From NCBI GenBank assembly GCA_034722275.1, contig JAYENW010000020.1:11378-75377 (forward strand): a DNA stretch of 64,000 nucleotides, read 5' to 3'. A program made the translations under genes and the position numbers. This document shows, piece by piece, positions 1-8,633 of the stretch; the first letter of the stretch is position 1, and each line of letters starts with the position of its first letter. Origin of the DNA: M55B177 sp034722275 (GTDB lineage Bacteria; Chloroflexota; Dehalococcoidia; GIF9; AB-539-J10). A model generated the notes under the pieces. That model was not told where the DNA came from and did no database searches. It was given only the letters and a program-made list of their open reading frames with translations.

Positions 1-575
1 ACTGGCTTAAGGCCTGATGAATCCAGGTGATATAAATTTTCCCAATTAACCTTGGCTAAAAAATCCGCATTCCATCTATTTTGCTCATTCATCTGGCATT
101 TGCCGTTCCCGATGAATAGTGCACCATAGATTTTCTCAGGCTCCTTCTTCTCTTGAGAATTAAGAAAGGGGATTAGTTGTTCGGCAGGTCCCTGGAGAGC
201 AAAACTGAAGTTGTCCCTGACTCCGGGAAATCGGTGATGGTGTTTTTCCCAACCTATCTCGCCGGAATAATCGACATCGGCTTGAGGGCCACCCAGAATA
301 GTTATAATCCCTTCTGCTTTCAACTCTTTAGCCAGTGCCCACAACTCAGGACGACCTCCAAGGTTGCTAAAGCCGATAATTGGTCTATCGCCACAAGCAA
401 GCCGGACTATGTTTTTCTTGACGATATCCTTATCAAAATTGTGGCCGACTGCTACTACCACACACTCATAGTCACTATTATCCTGGATAATAGTAGCTGC
501 CACCTGTGGGCCCAGCAGGCCGTAGTTTTCCTCAGTATCGGCATAATTAACTAAAATAGGTATTAACTTTTTCAT
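1..575 (-). CDS. Partial cobalamin-binding, probably radical SAM, protein (N-terminal part)
   Basis: Reading the minus strand from an ATG at 575 gives 191 codons with no stop before the left edge, so the C-terminal part lies outside. The visible protein has the alternating strand/helix pattern of a B12-binding domain: a start of MKKLIPILVNYAD, a hydrophobic strand plus VAVGHNFDKD, then PIIGFSNLGG and ITILGGPQAD near residue 95, the glycine-rich stretch typical of the N-terminal domain of cobalamin-binding radical SAM enzymes. The CxxxCxxC cluster motif would lie beyond the edge, so radical SAM membership is inference. It is last in a minus-strand run after the methyltransferase and the two permease genes. 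Confidence 0.6.
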   Translation of the reverse strand, partial: MKKLIPILVNYADTEENYGLLGPQVAATIIQDNSDYECVVVAVGHNFDKDIVKKNIVRLACGDRPIIGFSNLGGRPELWALAKELKAEGIITILGGPQADVDYSGEIGWEKHHHRFPGVRDNFSFALQGPAEQLIPFLNSQEKKEPEKIYGALFIGNGKCQMNEQNRWNADFLAKVNWENLYHLDSSGLKP

Positions 576-739
576 CACGCATAACCATCTTATAATAGCG
601 GTGAAGTGCTGGCTATATCAAGGGCAAGTTTGAGATCATTCATTCTGCTATCATACCAATCCTGCTAATAAGGCTTTTGGGTGAATTTGTGTACTGGCAT
701 GGCTACAGCCAGACGACAGAAATCCCGGCAGTATCAAAT

Positions 740-1204
740 CTATGAGGCGTCCTTTACTTCTATGAGAATGCTCAGGAAATATCCTATGGCGATTGAACCC
801 AAAACTGTGAGCACAGTCAGTATTATCACGTATTGCCATCCGAAATAAGAAATCATAATGGGAAGCAGGAATGGTTTAACAGCCCTGCAGTATAGAAATA
901 CCGCAATCGGGAATAATCCAGCTCCCTTTTCCCTAAGTTCCTTGAGCAGAGGGTACCATGCATAGATGGGGCCCATTGATATGATTCCTGCTGTCGCTGA
1001 CAGCAGGAAACCCTTGATGCTTGATTTTGTGCCAAGAAACTTTACAATGTGCACCGGCTTTAAGAGAAGATTCAAAATCAGCATGAAAGCGAAGACTAGG
1101 CTCAGGGGCATAAGTATATTGAGAAAAATATTACTGCTGCTTTTGAGAGCCGCAGAAGCCTTGTCAGGTATGGTGGCAAAAAGTATCCCGTAGATTACCA
1201 GCAC
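740..1204 (-). CDS. UPF0718/COG0701-type permease, second half protein
   Basis: A hydrophobic protein of about 154 residues with four or five probable membrane helices. A conserved-looking segment (GIISMGPIYAWYPLLKELR) follows helix 2, and a polar loop (LYCRAVKPFLLP) precedes the last two helices. This matches the second half of two-part permeases of the COG0701 family, whose substrate is unknown. The GTG at 1204 is the first standard start, but the frame stays open to about 1259 and a plausible hydrophobic stretch (SVIRIVLFPTSVLVIYGIL) begins upstream, so the true start may be a rare codon near 1231 or a small sequencing error may exist. It lies 81 bp downstream of the NifX-permease fusion and is probably its partner subunit. 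Confidence 0.7.
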   Translation of the reverse strand: MLVIYGILFATIPDKASAALKSSSNIFLNILMPLSLVFAFMLILNLLLKPVHIVKFLGTKSSIKGFLLSATAGIISMGPIYAWYPLLKELREKGAGLFPIAVFLYCRAVKPFLLPIMISYFGWQYVIILTVLTVLGSIAIGYFLSILIEVKDAS

Positions 1205-1285
1205 GGAAGTTGGGAAAAGGACTATACGAATTACAGATGCTGGACTTTTGATTTTTGGGACTTATCGCTGCTCAAAGAATTCACC

Positions 1286-2077
1286 TTATATGATATTTAA
1301 GATTGCCACCGTGAGGATGGCAATGGGTATTGATATGGTAAAGCACAGGGCATTTCGCAAGAGTGCGAATTTTTTGCCTAAGGCTGCTATCTCGGCAGGC
1401 AATTGCACTAGGCCTACAGTTACCCATGTGATAATGATGGCGGTCACAGCAAACAAGCTGACGCCATGGTTCGACAAGTCTCCCCCGATAACATAGCTGT
1501 TAATAGAGTTTCCAGCGAGGATACTGCCAAAGCACACTCCCCAAAGAGCATCCAATGCCAAATTGCCTGAGAAAATTGATGCTAGAAAATCTTTTGGAAT
1601 AAATATATTAAACAACCCTATGAGCAGCACGACACCTACTAATATAGGCAGCATGTTGACAAACTGTTTAGCAGAACTTTTAAATGCCTGAGCTAAAGCA
1701 ACTTTATTAACTTGACTCCCACTTGTCTCGGGTTTAGCTCCAACCTCCATGCGTTTCTGTAAGCTGCTCTCCTTATACTTCTCCATCACATCTCTCACTG
1801 TGCCGCTGAGGCCGGTCAAGACTTCTATGCCATTTGCTTTAAGCTGGCTGCAGGTAGCAGGGCTGCAATAGCCAGTCAAGACAGCTTTGGCATCTTTACT
1901 GATGGCAAGCACAACAGCTTGCATACCAGCTCCGCGTTGGCCTGAAGCACCGGGATTTGGCACTGCCTCAAAATCGTTGCTATCTAGGTCAACAATTACA
2001 AAGTACTGTGAGGTTCCGAACTTGTGTGCCACTTTGGCCTCTAAATCCGTACCTTCGGCTGAGATCACAATTTTCAT
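1286..2077 (-). CDS. NifX/NifB-like metal-cluster-binding domain fused to a COG0701-type permease half
   Basis: Residues 1-105 resemble the dinitrogenase iron-molybdenum cofactor-binding family (MKIVISAEGTDLEAKVAHKFG, an NPG loop near 41, ITGYC-like ending with Cys71 and Cys76). A polar linker of about 25 residues follows, then from about residue 135 four predicted membrane helices ending at 263. The helix region contains GNSINSYVIGGDL and TWVTVGLVQLPAEIAALGK, which resemble the first half of COG0701 permeases. The next gene supplies the other half, so the two probably form one transporter. Members of the cofactor family bind Fe-Mo or Fe-S clusters; a cytosolic sensor or chaperone domain on a permease is inference, and the substrate cannot be read from sequence. 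Confidence 0.75.
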   Translation of the reverse strand: MKIVISAEGTDLEAKVAHKFGTSQYFVIVDLDSNDFEAVPNPGASGQRGAGMQAVVLAISKDAKAVLTGYCSPATCSQLKANGIEVLTGLSGTVRDVMEKYKESSLQKRMEVGAKPETSGSQVNKVALAQAFKSSAKQFVNMLPILVGVVLLIGLFNIFIPKDFLASIFSGNLALDALWGVCFGSILAGNSINSYVIGGDLSNHGVSLFAVTAIIITWVTVGLVQLPAEIAALGKKFALLRNALCFTISIPIAILTVAILNII

Positions 2078-2128
2078 CTTTATTTTTTACAGAAAGTAGG
2101 GAGTTTCAATTTTTCCTTCCTAGCTGCG

Positions 2129-2791
2129 CTATCTTCTAGGTGATGGTCTGCCAGCCAGGATCACCGTGAACCCGGCATTACGGGAAAATCCCGGTTGAGG
2201 TGGTTCAGCATGTTTTACTTCACCAGGATTTTGAAACAACGTTGAGATAACGTTTTCGACAGAAAATCCAGTTTGCTTTAGGAGCTTATCAAGTTCGTCA
2301 TAGCGATAGAATGTGGCATACCTGTAAAAGTAGTGTCCTGCATCTTTCTTTCTTTGGTAGAGTTGCCCCCAGGGGCTTTCTTTTAACATCAGCCCCAGCA
2401 CCACCTTTCCTTCACTTCTGAGGAGGCGAGCGACCTCGCATAAAACTCCTCTAGGTGAGTTAACAAAACACAAGGTGGCGATGAGAAAAACTGCTCCAAA
2501 AACTCCGCTCTTAAATGGCGTTTGCTCGCCTCTGCCCAGAGATAGCCTTACGCCTCTATTTTGGGCTATCTCCAAGAGTTTGATTGATGGGTCTAGGCCA
2601 GTATCTATGTCTAAGGTCTGGGTGAAGCGACCGCTGCCTGCCCCAATTTCGAGCCAGGGTTTGGGCAGCAAAGGCAAAAGTTGCTGCAAGGCTTTGACTT
2701 CTGAAGCAAATATAAATCTACCTTCTTGATCAAACCATGCATCATAGGCTGCTGCCTGAGAATCGAAAACAGAAATCTCCAAGCTCAACAC
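2129..2791 (-). CDS. Class I SAM-dependent methyltransferase
   Basis: A 220-residue protein with the Rossmann methyltransferase signature: motif I WLEIGAGSGRFT at 46-57, the acidic end of strand 2 (DIDTGLDPS), GEQTPF before strand 4, and a post-motif with VLCEVARLLRSEGKVVLG. It resembles the UbiE/type-11 group, but the C-terminal part (SPWGQLYQRKKDAGHYF) does not reveal a substrate. GTG at 2791 is used as the start; TTG codons at 2788 and 2782 are alternatives. It is the first gene of the minus-strand group with the fusion permease 51 bp downstream, so a shared role in metal or metalloid handling is possible but unproven. Confidence 0.8.
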   Translation of the reverse strand: MLSLEISVFDSQAAAYDAWFDQEGRFIFASEVKALQQLLPLLPKPWLEIGAGSGRFTQTLDIDTGLDPSIKLLEIAQNRGVRLSLGRGEQTPFKSGVFGAVFLIATLCFVNSPRGVLCEVARLLRSEGKVVLGLMLKESPWGQLYQRKKDAGHYFYRYATFYRYDELDKLLKQTGFSVENVISTLFQNPGEVKHAEPPQPGFSRNAGFTVILAGRPSPRR

Positions 2792-2898
2792 TTACATATT
2801 ATCGCTGCATTGCTTCCAAGACAAGACTTGAGGGTTCATTTTAGTAGTTTTTCCTTTATATTGATAAGCATTTCCATAGCTGAAGCTGGAAAAAGCTG

Positions 2899-3195
2899 GT
2901 GGATGTTGCTATAAATTTATGTATGGATTGTATCGAGCTTTATCCTGCTCTTTCTCATTGTATAGAGGCTGTAGCTAAGGAAGAATACTGGAATTTGGCA
3001 AACCAGCTTATGAAGGGTGGAGAAGAAAGCCAAGAATTGCAACAGAAGCTCAACCTGCTCGAGCACTTTCTGGAATCAGCAGAACTTGCGAAGCTTCGCA
3101 GTGAAAGTGAGAGATACTTAATAAAAGGCAAGAAAGTAAAATTTATAATCTACTGGAGAGAAGCTGAGCCAATTTATGAGATGGAAGTGATTTAG
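2899..3195 (+). CDS. Small hypothetical protein
   Basis: A 98-residue protein of unrecognised family. The frame opens with GTG at 2899, with an in-frame ATG at 2923. It is mostly helical and charged (EEYWNLANQLMKGGEES, then LEHFLESAELAKLRSESERY) and ends in strand-like KVKFIIYWREAEPIYEMEVI. No cluster or enzyme motif is visible apart from a loose CMDC near the N-terminus. It converges on serS, and the two stop codons overlap (TAG at 3193-3195 against TAA at 3194-3192), which suggests a real, tightly packed gene. No function is proposed. Confidence 0.5.
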   Translation: MDVAINLCMDCIELYPALSHCIEAVAKEEYWNLANQLMKGGEESQELQQKLNLLEHFLESAELAKLRSESERYLIKGKKVKFIIYWREAEPIYEMEVI

Positions 3196-4448
3196 CTTTT
3201 TGCTAGCTGCATATAAGGTGCCAATACCTCTGGTATCAATATAGTTCCATCGGACTGCTGGTAGTTTTCCAATAAGGCGATGAAGAGGCGCGGTAATGCT
3301 AATCCGGAGCCGTTGAGTGTGTGGACGAATTGTGTTCTGGCATCGGTTTTGGGGCGATAACGAATATTGGATCGCCTCGCCTGGAAATCGCTGCAATTGC
3401 TGCAGGAGCTGACCTCGAGCCATTCATCGCAGCCGGGGGCCCATAGTTCAATGTCGTATGTTTTGCAGGCAGCAAAGCCCAAATCACCAGTACATAGCTG
3501 TACAACACGGTAAGGCACGTTTAAGCGGCGACAGATATCCTCGGCATCGGCTGTCAGTTTTTCTAGTTCCTCGTCGGAGTTTTCCGGACTCGTAATCTTA
3601 TAAAGTTCCACTTTATCAAATTGATGCCCACGTTTAATACCTCTGGTGTCTTTACCTGCTGCCATCTTCTCCCGGCGAAAGCAAGCGCTATAAGCGACAT
3701 AGCGGATAGGCAAGCTTTCAGCATTTAATATCTCATCACGATGAAGATTGGTTAGAGGCACTTCTGCTGTGGGAATAAACCAAAAGTCATCCTCGTTGTC
3801 ATGATACAGGTTATCTCCAAACTTGGGCAGATTCCCTGAACCTATCATACATTCTCTCTTGACCATGAATGGGGGGTAGATTTCCTGGTAGCCATGCTCT
3901 CTTATATGGATATCAAGCATGAAGGAAATCAAGGCTCGTTGCAGGTGTGCCCCCAGGCCTTTAAGTACGTAGAAACGGGTTCCCGAAAGCTTAACGCCTC
4001 TTTTGAAATCGATTATGCCTAAATTGTCTCCCAGCTCCCAATGGGGTAGTGGTTTGAAGGGAAACTTTCTTGGCTCACCCCAGGTTCGCACCACGGTGTT
4101 ATCGCCAGCATCTTTGCCCAGAGGCACGCTCTCATGTGGGATGTTAGGTAACTGGAGCAGTAAGGATTCCAGCTTGCCTTTAGCTTCGCTGGCTTCTTCT
4201 TGTAAGGTAGATATTTCCTCTCCCAGCTTGCGGAGCTCGGTCATAAACTCTTGAGACCTCTCTCTGAGTTTGCCCATTTGCTTGCTCATCTTGTTATGCT
4301 GCGCACGGAGTTGTTCTGAGCACTGCAGCGATTTCCGGTAGCAAGCATCAATTTTGAGGATTTCATCCAGGGTGAAGATATCGCCTCTTCTTTGCAATGA
4401 CTGTTGAACAAAGGCGGGATTCTCGCGAATCAGTTTAATATCAATCAT
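3192..4448 (-). CDS. serS: Serine--tRNA ligase
   Basis: A 418-residue class II aminoacyl-tRNA synthetase charging tRNA-Ser in the cytoplasm. It starts with the conserved MIDIKLIRENP, followed by the long antiparallel coiled-coil arm (about 30-105). The catalytic core shows the serine-binding loop FIPTAEVPLTN, motif 2 with the YSACFRREKMAAGKDTRG pattern, and motif 3 GSGLALPRLFIALLENYQ near the C-terminus. Length is normal for the family. Its start overlaps the end of lysS by 8 bp, so the two are probably translationally coupled. Confidence 0.97.
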   Translation of the reverse strand: MIDIKLIRENPAFVQQSLQRRGDIFTLDEILKIDACYRKSLQCSEQLRAQHNKMSKQMGKLRERSQEFMTELRKLGEEISTLQEEASEAKGKLESLLLQLPNIPHESVPLGKDAGDNTVVRTWGEPRKFPFKPLPHWELGDNLGIIDFKRGVKLSGTRFYVLKGLGAHLQRALISFMLDIHIREHGYQEIYPPFMVKRECMIGSGNLPKFGDNLYHDNEDDFWFIPTAEVPLTNLHRDEILNAESLPIRYVAYSACFRREKMAAGKDTRGIKRGHQFDKVELYKITSPENSDEELEKLTADAEDICRRLNVPYRVVQLCTGDLGFAACKTYDIELWAPGCDEWLEVSSCSNCSDFQARRSNIRYRPKTDARTQFVHTLNGSGLALPRLFIALLENYQQSDGTILIPEVLAPYMQLAKS

Positions 4449-5910
4449 TTTTCTTCTTTAGTTGTGGGAAAAGTATTACATCGCGGATGGATTGCTGTCC
4501 AGTAAGCAGCATCACCGCACGATCGATGCCAATCCCCAATCCCCCTGTGGGAGGCATGCCATACTCTAAAGCTTGAAGAAAATCCTCATCGGCAACTTCA
4601 ACTTCTTCATCGCTAATGCGTTCTTTGACCTGTCGTAGAAAGCGCTCTCTCTGGTCTACCGGGTCGTTAAGTTCGGTGAAGGCATTAGCAATTTCTATCC
4701 CAGCGATAAATCCTTCAAAGCGCTCTACTAAGCGCGCGTTACCTCGCTTTTTCTTGGCCAGAGGTGACATTTCCACAGGGTAATCCAGAAGGAAAGTCGG
4801 TTGTGTGAGATTTGGCTCAACGAAGGTGGAAATCAAATCATCTATGAGCCTTCCTCTTTCCTTGGCAGGGTCGACTTCCATCCCCAATGCTGCCATCTGC
4901 TGCCTTAAGGTAACGACGTCAGGGTAGTTCTCAAAGTCGATACCACAGTGAGTTTTAATTGCCTCACGCAGATTGAGTCTTTGCCAGGGAAGAGTGAAGT
5001 TGACAGTTTTGCCATTATAATCTATCCTGGTGTTGCCCAGAACTTCCTGGGAGATGTAAGCAAACATTTCTTCAACCAGGTTCATCATATCAAAATAATC
5101 AGTGTATGCTTGATAACATTCTAGTAAGGTAAATTCTGGGTTGTGTCTGACTGAGATACCTTCATTGCGGAAAACACGTCCCAGCTCGTAAACTCTATCA
5201 AAGCCACCTATTATCAATCTCTTGAGGTGGAGTTCTAAGGCAATGCGCAAATAGAGGTCTTCGTCAAGGGAGTGATGATGAGTGATGAAGGGACGAGCTA
5301 GTGCGCCACCAGCTTGTGGCTGGAGCACCGGAGTTTCCACTTCTATGAAGCCTCTGTTATTGAGGAAGTTCCTTATGCCAGCGATGATCTGACTGCGAAG
5401 CACAAAGACATCCCTCATCCCTTTATTACAGATGAGGTCGAGGTAGCGCTGCCGGTAACGTATCTCGATATCGGCTAAGCCATGCCATTTCTCTGGCAAA
5501 GGGCGAAGAGATTTAGATAGCATAGTGAAATCAGTTACTTCCAGGGTTATTTCTCCCGTTTTAGTTTGGAAAAGACTGCCCTGTGCACCCATGAAATCGC
5601 CGATATCAAATTCTTTAAGTAATTCGTATTTCTCTTTTCCCAGCAAATCATGCCGAAAGCAGAGTTGTATTTTCCCTTCACCATCATGAACGTCAGCAAA
5701 AGTCATTTTACCCATGGAGCGTTTGGCCATAATGCGGCCTGCAAGTGAGACATGATGTAAATTCTCTCTCTGCTTCTGGTAAAGAGCTATGGTTTCTTTG
5801 ATGCTATGGCTGGGATGATAGGAATGTGGGTAAGGATCTATGCCATGAGCCCGAATCCTATTCAAGCTCTCTAGCCGTTGTTCGGTTATATGCTCTAATC
5901 TTGAGGTCAT
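4441..5910 (-). CDS. lysS: Lysine--tRNA ligase, class II
   Basis: A 489-residue class II LysRS. The N-terminal anticodon-binding OB fold (about 55-150) carries LAGRIMAKRSMGKMTFADV. The catalytic domain has motif 2 (LGRVFRNEGISVRHNPEFT and the following E-C-Y-Q-A-Y) and motif 3 GGLGIGIDRAVMLLTG near 455-470. Length and layout are typical. Its start overlaps the end of the DUF2007 gene by 4 bp (ATGA type) and its own end overlaps serS, giving a compact three-gene minus-strand operon. Confidence 0.97.
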   Translation of the reverse strand: MTSRLEHITEQRLESLNRIRAHGIDPYPHSYHPSHSIKETIALYQKQRENLHHVSLAGRIMAKRSMGKMTFADVHDGEGKIQLCFRHDLLGKEKYELLKEFDIGDFMGAQGSLFQTKTGEITLEVTDFTMLSKSLRPLPEKWHGLADIEIRYRQRYLDLICNKGMRDVFVLRSQIIAGIRNFLNNRGFIEVETPVLQPQAGGALARPFITHHHSLDEDLYLRIALELHLKRLIIGGFDRVYELGRVFRNEGISVRHNPEFTLLECYQAYTDYFDMMNLVEEMFAYISQEVLGNTRIDYNGKTVNFTLPWQRLNLREAIKTHCGIDFENYPDVVTLRQQMAALGMEVDPAKERGRLIDDLISTFVEPNLTQPTFLLDYPVEMSPLAKKKRGNARLVERFEGFIAGIEIANAFTELNDPVDQRERFLRQVKERISDEEVEVADEDFLQALEYGMPPTGGLGIGIDRAVMLLTGQQSIRDVILFPQLKKKND

Positions 5911-6125
5911 GGAATTCCTAAAATTTCTCGAGCTTCTTTGGCTAAGTGTGCTGGTACCATTATTTTCACCTCACCCAGGCCATTTATGGTGAGTCCATAA
6001 ACTAATCCGGCGCTCTCATAGCTTAACATAGCTGGGATACCTTCACTCTCCAGATGTCCTTTAATTATTTCTGCTTCTCCTTGTCTACTGATACAGATGG
6101 TAACTAAAGTTTCCTTGTCTGTCAT
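5907..6125 (-). CDS. DUF2007-family small protein
   Basis: A 72-residue protein with the features of the DUF2007 (putative signal-transducing) family: a first strand LVTICISRQGEAEIIKGHLESE, then GIPAMLSYES, a second half with GEVKIMVPAHLAKEAREIL, and a helical C-terminus. The fold is ACT/ferredoxin-like and the family has no firm biochemical role. It overlaps lysS by 4 bp and leads the operon. Co-transcription with two tRNA ligases is visible; a regulatory link is speculation. Confidence 0.75.
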   Translation of the reverse strand: MTDKETLVTICISRQGEAEIIKGHLESEGIPAMLSYESAGLVYGLTINGLGEVKIMVPAHLAKEAREILGIP

Positions 6126-6244
6126 AGTTATTATTTAGATATTTTAGCAGAATTACTCAAGCTAAGTATTGCTAAAAGAAGCAATTATATATAAAATTTG
6201 TGCTGTTGCCTGGGGGCAACAAGAATATAAAGGAGGCAGGTGAT

Positions 6245-6622
6245 TTGCATGCACTGGGAAGACATCTGTTACTAGAATTAAAAAATTGCGATAAGGAGGC
6301 GTTAGATGACATAGATTTTCTGAGAAATTGTCTTAATGAGGCTGCTGTTCGATGTGGTGCTACTGTAGTGGGTGAATCTTTCTATCACTTCTCTCCACAG
6401 GGGGTCAGTGGAGTGGTCAATATTGCTGAATCGCATATCTCTGCTCATACTTGGCCTGAATATGCCTACGCTGCTGTAGATGTTTTTACTTGCGGAGAAG
6501 ATGTGGAGCCTGAAAAAGCAGTTGAGGTGATAACGCAAAGGTTAGGAAGCGATAGTTATTCTGTGATTGAATTTCGCAGAGGCATTATGGTGGATAGCCA
6601 CATCAAGTGTATGGTGAAATGA
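6245..6622 (+). CDS. speD: S-adenosylmethionine decarboxylase proenzyme, class 1B
   Basis: Makes decarboxylated SAM, the aminopropyl donor for spermidine. The frame is open from a GTG at 6200, but a strong AAGGAGG lies just before TTG at 6245, and starting there gives MHALGRHLLLELKNC, the usual N-terminus. With that start the self-cleavage site is Glu62-Ser63 (AESHISAHTWPE), and His68 and Cys83 fall at the same numbers as in the Thermotoga maritima enzyme (from memory), which decides the start. Ser63 would become the pyruvoyl group. speE follows with a 4 bp overlap. Confidence 0.95.
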   Translation: MHALGRHLLLELKNCDKEALDDIDFLRNCLNEAAVRCGATVVGESFYHFSPQGVSGVVNIAESHISAHTWPEYAYAAVDVFTCGEDVEPEKAVEVITQRLGSDSYSVIEFRRGIMVDSHIKCMVK

Positions 6623-7542
6623 AAGACGACAACCCTGACAAACATAGATGGTTCCATGATTATCTCAGCCCTGATCTTACTATGTTATATAGTATCAAGA
6701 GGCTGATATATTCGGGACGGACTAAGTATCAATCGGTAGATATTGTCGATACCGGCTGCTTCGGAGTCTGTCTTGTTCTGGATGGCAAGATCCAATCGAG
6801 CGAGAGCGATGAATTCATTTACCACGAAGCTCTGGTGCATCCGGCTATGCTTGTTCATCCTAAACCTGTGAAAGTACTTGTTGTTGGAGGTGGCGAAGGG
6901 GCTACTCTGCGAGAAATTCTGGCGCATAACACGGTTGAGATAGCTACCATGGTGGATATAGATGAAGAAGAGGTGAATCTCTGCCGCCGCTTTCTACCTT
7001 CATTTCATCAAAATTCCTTTGGTGATGCTCGCACAAAGCTCTACTTTTGTGATGCCAGAAAATACTTGGAGGAAAGCGGAGATAAATTCGATGTCATCGT
7101 TATTGACCTGGTTGATCCTTTGGCCGCCGGGCCGGCGCGCTTTTTATATACGCTCGAGTTTTATCAACTGGTACGACGAAAACTTGAACCTCATGGCATT
7201 ATGTCTGTCCAGGCTGAACCTGCGGGCTGGAGTGACTCAGAAAATTTTGTTGCCATTGTTAACACTTTAAAAACTATATTTCCTGTTGTCTGTCCTTATC
7301 ATGTTCATATACCTGCTTTTAATACCTTGTGGGGATTCGCTTCTGCTTCGGAAAAGCTTAACCCTGTGAACTTAACACCTGAAGAAATTGATTCCAGAAT
7401 TTCAACAAGATTATCTAAAGAATTGAAATCTTACGATGGGCTGACTCACCAAGCTATGTTTACCATTCCCAAGCATATCCGCCATCAATTGGCTACAACA
7501 ACAAGAGTCATTACTGATAAAGAACCTATATCTGCCTACTGA
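6619..7542 (+). CDS. speE: Polyamine aminopropyltransferase (spermidine synthase)
   Basis: Transfers the aminopropyl group from decarboxylated SAM to putrescine. The SAM-type Rossmann core shows VLVVGGGEGATLREIL, then MVDIDEEEVNLCRRFLP, FCDARKYL, and the catalytic region VIVIDLVDPLAAGPARFLYT. Length (about 307 residues from ATG 6619) is within family range. ATG 6619 overlaps the speD stop as ATGA; ATG 6607 in the same frame is an alternative. With speD directly upstream this is a complete SAM-to-spermidine unit. No putrescine-forming gene is in the window. Confidence 0.93.
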   Translation: MKDDNPDKHRWFHDYLSPDLTMLYSIKRLIYSGRTKYQSVDIVDTGCFGVCLVLDGKIQSSESDEFIYHEALVHPAMLVHPKPVKVLVVGGGEGATLREILAHNTVEIATMVDIDEEEVNLCRRFLPSFHQNSFGDARTKLYFCDARKYLEESGDKFDVIVIDLVDPLAAGPARFLYTLEFYQLVRRKLEPHGIMSVQAEPAGWSDSENFVAIVNTLKTIFPVVCPYHVHIPAFNTLWGFASASEKLNPVNLTPEEIDSRISTRLSKELKSYDGLTHQAMFTIPKHIRHQLATTTRVITDKEPISAY

Positions 7543-7617
7543 GTTGGCTGGCTCTTTAAACCTGAGGTAATTCCGGTCCTGATTATTTCTTATCCTGGAG
7601 AATTTCTGTTGTAGGCA

Positions 7618-8475
7618 CTACTTTTGAGTGTAGTCGTAGACCCCTCTACCAGTTTTTCGTCCGTAGTAACCGGCGTTTACCAGTTTAGCTAGAAGCGGAG
7701 ATGGTCTGTATTTATCACCTAAGGTCTTCTGAAAACCTTCACAGACATGGAACACAATATCCAGGCCTATCAGGTCAGCTAAAGCCAGAGGTCCTATGGG
7801 CTGGTTGCAGCCCAAAACCATTCCTTTATCGATATCCTCGGCACTGGCTACACCTTCATCAAGGACATAAAAGGCTTCATTCATCATAGGGCATAATATT
7901 CTATTGACGCAAAATCCGGGAGATTCTTTAACTACAATGGGCTCTTTGCCTATTTTCCTTCCCAACTCTACCACAACATTCAAAGTCTCATCTGAAGTGT
8001 TTATCCCTTTGATTATTTCCAGTAGTCGCATCACTGGTACGGGATTGAAAAAGTGCATCCCGATGCATTTCTCTGGTTTCTTGGTTACCGCCGCCATTTC
8101 TGAGATACTGAGTCCTGATGTATTACTGGCAAATATAATATTGGCAGGGCAGATTTCATCCAGCTCTTTTAAGATATCCTTTTTCAATTCTATAATTTCC
8201 GGGGCAGCTTCGATTATTAAATCTGCATCCTTGACTGCCTCCTTCACATCAAGTGTGGTGCTAATTCTGCCTAGAGTAGCATCCATGTCATTTTGACTTA
8301 TCTTCTGTTTTTCCACACTGCGCCCCAGATTTTTCTTAATAGTATTCATGCCACTATCGATGAATCTCTGCTCGATGTCTCGCATAGATACGGTGTAACC
8401 TGCCTGCGCACAGACTTGAGCGATACCATTTCCCATTAACCCTGCTCCTAAGACACAGATCCTTTTAACTGTCAT
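7618..8475 (-). CDS. 3-hydroxyacyl-CoA (3-hydroxybutyryl-CoA) dehydrogenase
   Basis: A 285-residue NAD-dependent dehydrogenase interconverting 3-hydroxyacyl-CoA and 3-oxoacyl-CoA. The N-terminus has the dinucleotide fold ICVLGAGLMGNGIAQVCAQAG. The active-site region has SNTSGLSISEM and GMHFFNPVPVMRLLEII, whose His is the catalytic base, followed by VNRILCPMMNEAFYVLDEGVA and the C-terminal helical domain ending GRKTGRGVYDY. It is a single-domain bacterial Hbd-type enzyme, not a multifunctional one. It stands alone on the minus strand; no thiolase or crotonase is nearby. Confidence 0.92.
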   Translation of the reverse strand: MTVKRICVLGAGLMGNGIAQVCAQAGYTVSMRDIEQRFIDSGMNTIKKNLGRSVEKQKISQNDMDATLGRISTTLDVKEAVKDADLIIEAAPEIIELKKDILKELDEICPANIIFASNTSGLSISEMAAVTKKPEKCIGMHFFNPVPVMRLLEIIKGINTSDETLNVVVELGRKIGKEPIVVKESPGFCVNRILCPMMNEAFYVLDEGVASAEDIDKGMVLGCNQPIGPLALADLIGLDIVFHVCEGFQKTLGDKYRPSPLLAKLVNAGYYGRKTGRGVYDYTQK

Positions 8476-8617
8476 AAAGACCTCCTTATATTTTGTTTTA
8501 GCTTAATCAAGAAACCAAGCTATTCTATTATATCCCTGGGGGAATTGCGAATCCTCTACGTTTTGTTTGCATCATCAGGTCCGAATCACATTGCTTGGGG
8601 GTTTTTCTACTCGATGT

Positions 8618-8623
8618 TATAAT
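8618..8623 (+). promoter_or_regulatory. Candidate -10 box of the helicase gene
   Basis: A perfect TATAAT lies only 10 bp before the ATG at 8634. With a weak TTGGGG at 8595-8600 the spacer is 17 bp. Transcription would start about 4-5 bases before the ATG, giving a nearly leaderless message, which fits the absence of a Shine-Dalgarno sequence. Confidence 0.35.
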
Positions 8624-8633
8624 ACAAAAGCGT

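Noticed and set aside
177..554. A 125-residue plus-strand frame
   Set aside because: It lies opposite the cut-off cobalamin-binding gene, whose minus-strand frame has clear domain features; the plus frame has no family resemblance.
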